Positions 1 to 5,682 of a DNA stretch of 13,361 nt are shown piece after piece. Numbering within the stretch: position 1 is the first letter of the stretch; every line of letters starts with the position of its first letter. This stretch comes from an uncultured Saprospiraceae bacterium (GTDB lineage: Bacteria > Bacteroidota > Bacteroidia > Chitinophagales > Saprospiraceae): positions 1 through 13,361 of the forward strand of contig CALCMV010000238.1 of assembly GCA_937967535.1 (NCBI GenBank). Reading direction: 5' to 3'. The notes below the pieces were generated by a model. The model made no database searches and had not been told where the DNA came from. It saw nothing but the letters and a program-made list of their open reading frames with translations. A program made the translations under genes and the position numbers.

Positions 1-257
1 GCCATTTGCATTTCGGTAGCTATTGGCGCAGCATCCAAGACAGAAATAATGGGCTTGGCTTCGTAATCGGGACGCTCCTCACGCACCCGCCGCACGAGTG
101 CAGAATAGACCCGCGTTTTGCCGAATTGTACTTCTACACGCACACCCGTTTGCACCCGTTCTACCAATTCCGCAGGTACGGAATAGCTGTACAACTTTGG
201 TAATGCCAGTGGGAGAATAACGTCTATGTAAGCAGATATTTCCTGTTCTTTAAACAT
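1..257 (-). CDS. priA: Primosomal protein N' (PriA helicase), N-terminal part
   Basis: PriA is the replication-restart DNA helicase that binds stalled forks and reloads the replisome. Only the first 85 codons are in the window; the gene runs off the left edge. The start is the ATG at 255-257, reading MFKEQEISAYIDVILPL, followed by PKLYSYSVP and the G-x-RVEVQFGKTRVYSALV stretch. This is the usual opening of the PriA 3'-DNA-binding domain, in which a short beta strand leads to 'Y.vP..l....G.rV.V.fG' . The helicase motifs and zinc-binding cysteines lie outside the window, so identity rests on this N-terminal domain alone. No clear promoter was seen upstream; the 500 bp in front are repeat-rich and gene-free. 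Confidence 0.85.
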   Translation of the reverse strand, partial: MFKEQEISAYIDVILPLALPKLYSYSVPAELVERVQTGVRVEVQFGKTRVYSALVRRVREERPDYEAKPIISVLDAAPIATEMQM

Positions 258-347
258 AATTTAGGACGAAGCTCGTTAAAACAAACTTGTCATTTTTTTG
301 ATGTAAAAATATTATTTTTTTGTTTAAAAATACATTTAGTAACGAAC

Positions 348-414
348 AAATAAGTGGAAGTACAAGTTTAAGAGTAAGTTTAAGTTTAAATAAATAATTC
401 ATTTTCAATGAATT
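348..414. repeat. Dispersed repeat, copy A
   Basis: This 67-bp tract is nearly identical to the reverse complement of 7852-7912. The two differ by one 6-nt indel (TACAAG at about 361-366) and two substitutions. One end is AAATAAGTGGAAG and the other is a short perfect hairpin, AATTCATT-TTC-AATGAATT (396-414). It lies in the leader region upstream of priA. No open reading frame in it looks real: the 72-codon minus-strand frame across it is low-complexity K/L/N. Confidence 0.8.
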
Positions 415-491
415 ATGAAAAATAAAAGTGTCGCTTAGTTCAGTCCAACCACTTAATAAGTTACGCATTTCGACGAGGTTATTTTGTTCTT

Positions 492-510
492 CCCCGATAG
501 CTATACGGGG
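492..510. repeat. CCGATAG hairpin
   Basis: CCCCGATAGCTATACGGGG folds into a short imperfect hairpin with CCCCG/CGGGG ends. A related hairpin with the core CCGATAGTTGTCGG lies at 5650-5667 in front of ftsH. There is no strong T-tract, so it is not a convincing terminator. Confidence 0.5.
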
Positions 511-541
511 GCTATCAGTTTAAGTTTCCTTGCGAGATAGT

Positions 542-625
542 ACTCGTCTGACGAAGGTTTTTGCGAAATGTAGTGATTTGTCTCATAAAATATTCGCATT
601 GAATAAAGGGATTCGTCTGACGAGT
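542..625. repeat. Pair of TCGTCTGACGA hairpins in inverted orientation
   Basis: ACTCGTCTGACGA (542-554) and TCGTCTGACGAGT (613-625) are inverted copies of each other except for the central base. Each is itself a tiny hairpin (TCGTC-T-GACGA). A related core, TCGTCGGACA...TGTCAGACGA, occurs at 13090-13118. The remainder of the gap from 258 to 758 shows no gene. Confidence 0.5.
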
Positions 626-660
626 ATTCGCTTTAGGCAAACTTAGACGGGTAGCCTTTA

Positions 661-686
661 TTTTCTCACTTCAAAATTAGCGAAAT
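661..686 (+). repeat. 26-bp dispersed repeat, copy 1
   Basis: This 26-mer begins TTTTCTCACTT and ends AGCGAAAT. It matches 8587-8612 with two substitutions. It lies in gene-free DNA at both places and its function is unknown. Confidence 0.55.
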
Positions 687-761
687 CAAACCATGAACCA
701 TGAACTGATAGCCTAATTTCTCGGTTAACTAATAACCAAAGTCCATTTAGTGTTTTAGCCT

Positions 762-860
762 GACACAATTAAAGAGGCGAACAGGGCAATTGGAGGTGAA
801 AATAAGGGTATCTTTGATTATACTTTATACGAAGCAAATTTGACGCAGGTACCGAAATAA
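762..860 (+). pseudogene. Decayed C-terminal remnant of a dockerin-tailed secreted protein
   Basis: A 33-codon open stretch preceded by an in-frame stop ends at TAA 858-860, 8 bp before the esterase start. It reads ...GENKGIFDY... and ends in VPK. The neighbouring esterase reads FENNGIFDY in its penultimate repeat and also ends in RVPK. The DNA agrees as well: GAAAATAA-x-GGTAT-x-TT-x-GATTAT is shared, and GTACC-x-AAATAATTTTT spans both stop codons. The second dockerin-like repeat present in the esterase is missing here. I read this as the tail of a second gene of the same family, mostly deleted. TATCTTTG at 809-816, inside the remnant, fits a Bacteroidota -7 box (TAnnTTTG) and could serve the downstream gene, but its -33 spacing is poor. 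Confidence 0.55.
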
Positions 861-868
861 TTTTTGTT

Positions 869-2995
869 ATGCCAATTAATTATAAATTATCATTTAGCAT
901 TATTTTATTTTTCTATTTACTAAATCCAGTTTATGGACAAATAAATACATTGACAGATTTTCCCGAAAATTTACAATTGTATGCCAGAGATATATCAAGT
1001 AATAAAGCCATTATTCCCATCGCCGGACAAGTGAATACGATAGGGGATAGCGTGAGTGTAGTTATTTTGAGAGAAGGGCAGCCTTACAGTCAACAAGGGA
1101 TCAAAACAACTAGTCTGAATTTTGAATTAAACCCTCAAATTGATGCTGAATTAGCTGAATATAAGGTACAGTTATATGTGACTGCTTCGGGAGTGACAAC
1201 ACTCTATCAGACGGCGGAAAATGTAGTCGCGGGCGATGTATATATCATTAGCGGACAATCCAATGCCCAAGCCATCAGGCGTGTAGAAAGTGCAGCAGAA
1301 AATAACAGCGAATTTATCCGTGTATTTGCGCTTGGGATAGATGATAGCCTTGCTTTATTGAATCAATTAGAATGGTTTTACGGCGAAGGAGACGGCTACA
1401 TCAATATACCGGGAAATACCGGACAATGGGGTTTGCATTTAGCAAAACAAATCGTTGATAATCAACAGATTCCCGTATGTATTTTTAATGGTGCGCGAGG
1501 TGCCAAGCAGTTGAGTTATTTCCTCAAAGATGACACCGAACCCGAAAATCTCAATACCAATTATGGGCGATTATTGCACCGCCTGAATTATACAAAATTA
1601 GCCGATAAAGTCCGTGCAATATTGTGGTATCAGGGAGAAAGCGATGTGCATGTCAATACACCTTTGGCGACCTACAAAACGCGATTTACTAATTTATATG
1701 AAGATTGGCTGACAGATTATCCTTTTGTCGAACAAATATACATCACACAAATACGAAACGGCTGCCATAGTACGCCGCAAAAAAGCCTAGTGATACAGGA
1801 AGCATTGCGCCAACTCACAGAAGAATTGCCCAACGCTACTATAATGTCTGCTAAGGGCTTGGTACAACATTGGGATGCTTGTCACTTTCCTTATATTGGC
1901 GGCTACAAAGAATTGGGCAGACGACATTACCGGCTGATAAGCAGAGACTTATACGGCGAAAATGTACCTTATGCCACTTCGCCCACTATTCAAAATGCTG
2001 CATTTTTATCCGATACCGAAATCATTATCAAGACCAAAGCAAAGGATAATTTGATATGGGAAAATGGCGCACACGCTTATTTCGTACTCGAAGGAAGCGA
2101 TGCCCTTGTGACGGGAGGTTATACCGACGGAAACACGATAAGACTTCAACTCGACTCTAGCGGAATCGGCGCAATAGGTATTACTTATCTCGACCAAGAA
2201 CTCATCACAAGCCCCTTTGTCGTCAATGAGGATGGGCATGGCTTGGTGAGTTTTTATAATTTCCCTGTTTCGACCTGTATTGATGTACAGCTAAATGCTT
2301 GGTTAGACGGAGTTTATGACCCTGCGCTTGGCGAAATGTCCACCACACTTTCTACTTTCCGAAAACTCCTGCCCGGACAAACACCGACCAACGACCTTGC
2401 TACACCTACACCCGCAGGGCAGCCTTACCACACCGCCCCTTGGAATTATGCAGGTACGGAAGGCGCAAATTGGACAGATACTAACTATGCGGGAGATGAA
2501 ACCGATTGGGTATTGGTATCATTCCGAAGTGATATAGAAAAAAATACGCAAGTAGCCATGACCGCCGCTTTGCTCAAAAAAGATGGTCGTGTCGGCTTCG
2601 TTGACCGTTGTGCATTGACGGCTGAGATGGCAGATGCTTTGTATATTGTCATTGAACATCGTAACCATATCGGTGTGATGACACCACAAGCTATTAATGT
2701 GATGAATAATACGCTGACTTACGATTTTCGCTTGACAGATAGCTACCGTGATTCTGCAAGTTTTGGACAAAAACAAAGTTCGTCGGGGGAGTGGATGATG
2801 TTTGCCGGAGATGGCAATCAAAACGATATACCGAGTTTTGATATTACCGGTTCGGATAAGGTGATTTGGTTTGAAAATAATGGTATTTTCGATTATTATT
2901 TCCCAGCCGATTTCAACTTAGACGGTGATATCAACGGACAGGACAAGATACTTTGGTCTGAAAATAACGGAGTCTCTTCAAGAGTACCAAAATAA
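869..2995 (+). CDS. Secreted SGNH/sialate-O-acetylesterase-like protein with dockerin-like C-terminal repeats
   Basis: This is probably an exported carbohydrate esterase that removes acetyl groups from glycans. Residues 1-23 form a signal peptide (hydrophobic run ending PVYG). The catalytic domain spans about 115-365 and carries three marks of the SASA/SGNH fold: GQSNA with the nucleophile Ser131, WYQGESD at 253-259, and DACH with Asp336 and His339 as the other triad residues. About 375-460 looks like a beta-sandwich linker. From 470 a second module (TFRKLLPGQ, YIVIEHRNHIG, MMFAGDG) leads into two Ca-binding, dockerin-like repeats: DITGSDKVIWFENNG (658-672) and the more complete DFNLDGDINGQDKILW (681-696). 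The protein ends RVPK. No standard type IX sorting domain is evident. The substrate cannot be told from sequence, and no sugar-utilisation genes are nearby. A decayed homologous tail lies directly upstream. Confidence 0.8.
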   Translation: MPINYKLSFSIILFFYLLNPVYGQINTLTDFPENLQLYARDISSNKAIIPIAGQVNTIGDSVSVVILREGQPYSQQGIKTTSLNFELNPQIDAELAEYKVQLYVTASGVTTLYQTAENVVAGDVYIISGQSNAQAIRRVESAAENNSEFIRVFALGIDDSLALLNQLEWFYGEGDGYINIPGNTGQWGLHLAKQIVDNQQIPVCIFNGARGAKQLSYFLKDDTEPENLNTNYGRLLHRLNYTKLADKVRAILWYQGESDVHVNTPLATYKTRFTNLYEDWLTDYPFVEQIYITQIRNGCHSTPQKSLVIQEALRQLTEELPNATIMSAKGLVQHWDACHFPYIGGYKELGRRHYRLISRDLYGENVPYATSPTIQNAAFLSDTEIIIKTKAKDNLIWENGAHAYFVLEGSDALVTGGYTDGNTIRLQLDSSGIGAIGITYLDQELITSPFVVNEDGHGLVSFYNFPVSTCIDVQLNAWLDGVYDPALGEMSTTLSTFRKLLPGQTPTNDLATPTPAGQPYHTAPWNYAGTEGANWTDTNYAGDETDWVLVSFRSDIEKNTQVAMTAALLKKDGRVGFVDRCALTAEMADALYIVIEHRNHIGVMTPQAINVMNNTLTYDFRLTDSYRDSASFGQKQSSSGEWMMFAGDGNQNDIPSFDITGSDKVIWFENNGIFDYYFPADFNLDGDINGQDKILWSENNGVSSRVPK

Positions 2996-3046
2996 TTTTT
3001 CCTCGACTTATTTCATTGATAATGAATGATTTATAAAGCTGCTTCT

Positions 3047-3198
3047 ATATTTGGACATACTACTATACATGATGAGAACCTTGCCACAAAGTCACAAAGA
3101 CACAAAGGGTAAATCTCTGATAATTAAGTAAATATAATTTTAAAAATTCTTTGTGTCTTTGTGCCTTCGTGGCGATGTATAGTAGTATGATATTTGGA
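3047..3198. mobile_element. MITE-like element with 15-bp TIRs and 9-bp target-site duplication
   Basis: The element spans 3056-3189 (134 bp). Its ends are perfect 15-bp inverted repeats: CATACTACTATACAT at 3056-3070 and its complement at 3175-3189. Both ends are flanked immediately by the same 9 bp, ATATTTGGA (3047-3055 and 3190-3198), as expected of a target-site duplication. A second pair of arms inside (3083-3107 and 3149-3173, built on CACAAAG units) matches at 23 of 25 positions, so the whole unit can fold into one long hairpin. It carries no coding sequence and would need a transposase in trans. It sits between two convergent genes, ending 17 bp short of the stop of the minus-strand gene. 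The family of the mobilising transposase is unknown. Confidence 0.8.
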
Positions 3199-3215
3199 TT
3201 TCCGGACGAATAGTA

Positions 3216-3674
3216 CTATTTTTCTTGGCAAAAATCAATCGCCTGTTCCATCATTTCTCTCACCTTTTCCCGCATATCAGGCATCACCATTAAATTATAA
3301 TACACACCATCGGTGATTTTTTCTGCCCGTCCATTTTCGTAGCGTGTAGCCTCAATATAATCTGCATTATCCTCCTTCGGATATAGGGCAATGCTATTAG
3401 AAAAACGCTCTTCTACCTTCACCGTCTCCATATTTGCAAGGTCAATTTTTACGATTAATGTTAATTCATTATCAAAAAAATATTGGTCGCTTACTTCACA
3501 AGATTCGTAGCTTACTTTCCACGTTTGGCGTGGATTGAGTACGCCGGAGTAGTCATTGGAAATTTGAGTGATTTCGTTCATTAATTGCTCATAATCATTA
3601 TTTTGTGCAAATGATAATTGAGTAATTATTATAAAAAATAAAAACGAAAATAGGATTTTTCTATTGAAATTCAT
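3216..3674 (-). CDS. Small secreted protein of unknown function
   Basis: I do not recognise a family. The 152-residue product begins with a clear signal peptide: MNFNRK, a hydrophobic core, then TQLSFAQ with probable cleavage near residue 23. The mature part is about 130 residues with mixed beta/alpha character. It includes two or three probable strands (WKVSYESCE, LTLIVKIDL) and an acidic helix near the end (MREKVREMMEQAIDF). It has two cysteines, in ESCEV and DFCQEK, which could pair after export. Residues around METVKVEERF and YYNLMVM suggest a small periplasmic or lipid-free secreted domain, but no catalytic motif stands out. The signal peptide and ordinary codon use argue that it is a real gene. 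Upstream lies an inverted-repeat element; downstream a MITE is inserted close to its stop. Confidence 0.65.
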   Translation of the reverse strand: MNFNRKILFSFLFFIIITQLSFAQNNDYEQLMNEITQISNDYSGVLNPRQTWKVSYESCEVSDQYFFDNELTLIVKIDLANMETVKVEERFSNSIALYPKEDNADYIEATRYENGRAEKITDGVYYNLMVMPDMREKVREMMEQAIDFCQEK

Positions 3675-3760
3675 GTGAATTTAGAAGCAAATGAAATGCC
3701 GAACTTGTACCGACGACTTTAGCCGTCGCAGGATATTTGATGGCTAAACAGGCTGAACGA

Positions 3761-3954
3761 GAACTCCGTAATGACTGCTTTACAGGTTGACCGCGAATAC
3801 TGTACAGGCGAATTCATTCGCCATGTAAAAAATAAATAAAATTCGTATAACATTTATTTACAGTAAATTATAAATAAAAATTATACTAAACATGGCGATT
3901 GAAATCGCCTGTACGAGTTCCCGGTCAGCTTGTAAAGCAGTCATTACAGTATTC
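3761..3954. repeat. Long inverted repeat (about 58-bp arms) with swapped flanking hexamers
   Basis: The left arm at 3768-3826 and the right arm at 3890-3947 are about 88% identical in inverted orientation, around a 63-bp AT-rich centre. The outermost block, GTAATGACTGCTTTACA, is perfect in both arms. GAACTC lies outside the outer block on the left (3761-3766) but inside it on the right (as GAGTTC, 3915-3920). GAATACT does the reverse (3795-3801 and, inverted, 3948-3954). Part of the outer block (AAAGCAGTCATTA) recurs at 7765-7777. The rest of the gap from 3675 to 4140 holds no gene; a short hairpin-like CGACG...CGTCG lies near 3711-3728. Confidence 0.75.
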
Positions 3955-4140
3955 CGAAATTTATACCGTTCACAGTATATTTATAAAAATTAACAAAAAA
4001 CAAAAAACACATTATTCGCGCTAATTTTGTTTTTAAATTAATAATAAAAATAATACATTTGAAAATGCGCTTATGGAAATGACATTATTTGTTATCATTC
4101 AAAATTTTTCATTCAAAATCAAAATTGGCGAATACATTGG

Positions 4141-4917
4141 TCAGTACAATATCATTTTAATTTCCTTTAAACCAAAATACTCCTTCACACCACGTTCATT
4201 AAGCACACACAAACGACCTTCCGGCGATACACCCGTAATGATTCCCACAAATTGCTGCCCATTTGCCCGTTCATATTTAGCCGGAATTTGAAAATTATAC
4301 AAGGCTTGATAATAATCATTTTTCAATGCCTCAATTTTACCTGCTTTTAGTTGAAGATAACGTGCTTCGAGGCTCTTGCAAAGGTCTTGAATGAGCGTAT
4401 CGCGGTCATATTCGCGCCCGATAGAGAGTAGGAGAGAGGTAGGATTGGGCAATTCGGGAGGAAATTCTTTTTGATTGATATTCAAACCAATACCAACAAC
4501 CGACGAAGCAATTTTTTTATTAGAAATAGCATTTTGAATCAAAATACCACCCAATTTTTTATGACCTATATAAATATCATTGGGCCACTTTACATGCAGG
4601 TCAACATCGGGTGCATTTTTACGTAAAATATCATGCACAGCGAGCGCAACTGCAATATTAAGGTCAAATTGCCGCGAAATATTCAGGAAAACAGGGCGAA
4701 AAATTACGCTCAAAGTGATAGCTTTGCCCCCCTCACTATCCCAACGACTGCCATATTGTCCCCTACCGGCGGTTTGGTGGAGTGCCGATATGACAGTTCC
4801 CTCGCTTGGTTTGCTTTTTGCTAGCAAATCAAGTGCATATTCGTTGGTTGAGGGTAAAGTATCAAAGTTTAGAAAAACTTTTCCCACAAAAAGCGTGTTG
4901 TTTACAGACAAAGACAA
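4141..4917 (-). CDS. birA: Biotin--[acetyl-CoA-carboxylase] ligase (monofunctional BirA)
   Basis: This enzyme makes biotinyl-AMP from biotin and ATP and attaches biotin to the carrier lysine of acetyl-CoA carboxylase and related carboxylases in the cytosol. The LplA/BirA catalytic domain runs from about residue 16 to 200. It shows STNEYA at 23-28, the biotinyl-AMP binding loop GRGQYGSRW at 51-59, KWPNDI at 110-115, KKLGGILI at 120-127 with the expected catalytic lysine, and GIGLNIN at 142-148. A small SH3-like C-terminal domain follows from about 212 to 258. There is no N-terminal helix-turn-helix, so it should not be a repressor like the E. coli protein. No ATG exists upstream of the conserved core: the in-frame stop is at 4927-4929 and the likely start is TTG at 4915-4917. 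The gene is divergent from rsfS, a common arrangement in Bacteroidota. Confidence 0.92.
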   Translation of the reverse strand: MSLSVNNTLFVGKVFLNFDTLPSTNEYALDLLAKSKPSEGTVISALHQTAGRGQYGSRWDSEGGKAITLSVIFRPVFLNISRQFDLNIAVALAVHDILRKNAPDVDLHVKWPNDIYIGHKKLGGILIQNAISNKKIASSVVGIGLNINQKEFPPELPNPTSLLLSIGREYDRDTLIQDLCKSLEARYLQLKAGKIEALKNDYYQALYNFQIPAKYERANGQQFVGIITGVSPEGRLCVLNERGVKEYFGLKEIKMILY

Positions 4918-5035
4918 TTTTATTTCTTAATTTTATAGCTTGCATAACACAGACATTCTTATCTGTATTATATTAAAAAGCTAAGAACGTCAGTATTAGG
5001 TGGTCGTGCAACGTTTCCTAAGAAAAACACAACAA

Positions 5036-5065
5036 CAAAAGTACAACAACACGTTGACACGACAA
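5036..5065 (-). promoter_or_regulatory. Candidate Bacteroidota promoter for birA
   Basis: On the minus strand TTG (5063-5065) is followed after exactly 19 bp by TACTTTTG (5036-5043). This fits the Bacteroidota sigma-ABfr pattern TTG-N19-TAnnTTTG. It would give a leader of roughly 110 nt before birA. No equally good match was found facing rsfS in the same 183-bp gap. Confidence 0.45.
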
Positions 5066-5100
5066 CATAATAACACAATTTCATAAATAAAAATTAAAAT

Positions 5101-5490
5101 TTGAATTACGTCAAAGACACCATTACACAATCGGTCAGTACAGAAGAATTATTGGATAGCATCATTGAGTGTATTCAGCAGAAAAAGGGACAAGATTTGG
5201 TAGAGCTTGATTTGACAAAATTGGACGAAGCACCTACCGATACCTTTATTATTTGTCACGGAGATTCTACAATACAAGTCAAAGCCATTGCAGATAATAT
5301 TTTAAGAGAGGTCAAAAAAAACATCGGCACATTGCCCAATCACGTTGAAGGACAACAAAACGCGACTTGGATTCTGATTGATTATTTCGATATAGTGGTA
5401 CATATATTTAACTCGGAAGCACGCGAATTTTATCAACTCGAAGCCTTGTGGAGTGATGCCGAGGTAAATAAACATGAGGAAAAAGAATAG
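5101..5490 (+). CDS. rsfS: Ribosomal silencing factor RsfS (RsfS/YbeB/Iojap family)
   Basis: RsfS binds ribosomal protein L14 on the large subunit and blocks joining of the subunits, lowering translation when nutrients are scarce. The product has about 129 residues, normal for the family. The conserved core includes TEELLDSIIECIQQKKGQD, the strand APTDTFIICHGDSTIQVKAIAD (around 44-65), HVEGQQNATWILIDYFDIVVHIF, and the signature EAREFYQLEALWSDAE near the end. The reading frame contains no methionine codon and a stop lies at 5095-5097. TTG at 5101 is therefore the most likely start, which adds only a short tail before the conserved helix. It is followed after 192 bp by ftsH on the same strand; the two may share a transcript, though a separate promoter for ftsH is possible. 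Confidence 0.93.
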   Translation: MNYVKDTITQSVSTEELLDSIIECIQQKKGQDLVELDLTKLDEAPTDTFIICHGDSTIQVKAIADNILREVKKNIGTLPNHVEGQQNATWILIDYFDIVVHIFNSEAREFYQLEALWSDAEVNKHEEKE

Positions 5491-5608
5491 TGATTGATGA
5501 TTACTTAAATCAATGATTGGTGATTAGAACTTTCCAATGAAACATGTTCCATTGGACTACACGCCAACATTTTTCTATATTTAAAATCAACAAAAAATAT
5601 CAAGTGAA

Positions 5609-5634
5609 TAAGTTTGTGTAAAATTCAACACAAA
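5609..5634 (+). promoter_or_regulatory. Possible ftsH promoter -7 box with overlapping palindrome
   Basis: TAAGTTTG at 5609-5616 fits the TAnnTTTG -7 pattern, but no TTG lies at the expected distance upstream. A 7-bp inverted repeat, TTTGTGT (5613-5619) / ACACAAA (5628-5634), overlaps its downstream part, as an operator might. Both observations are suggestive only. Confidence 0.25.
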
Positions 5635-5649
5635 TTTAAACTTGAACTT

Positions 5650-5667
5650 TTCCGATAGTTGTCGGAA
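5650..5667 (+). repeat. CCGATAG-type hairpin in the ftsH leader
   Basis: TTCCGA-TAGTTG-TCGGAA is a 6-bp stem ending 15 bp before the ftsH ATG. It resembles the hairpin at 492-510 (shared CCGATAG). It could influence ribosome access, or simply be a dispersed repeat. Confidence 0.4.
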
Positions 5668-5682
5668 TGAACTTAACTTATA

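Noticed and set aside
250..468. 72-codon minus-strand frame overlapping the priA start
   Set aside because: It runs through a dispersed repeat, has low-complexity Lys/Leu/Asn composition and overlaps the real priA start in another frame.
3083..3173. CACAAAG repeats as a possible CRISPR or tandem array
   Set aside because: The units are the arms of one foldback element, not evenly spaced repeats with unique spacers.
4073..4291. 72-codon plus-strand frame overlapping the birA 3' end
   Set aside because: It is antisense to the well-supported birA C-terminal domain and its non-overlapping part is low-complexity.
5533..5556. TCCAATG...CATTGGA inverted repeat after rsfS as a terminator
   Set aside because: The stem is only 7 bp and AT-rich, with no T-tract after it; rsfS and ftsH may well be read together.
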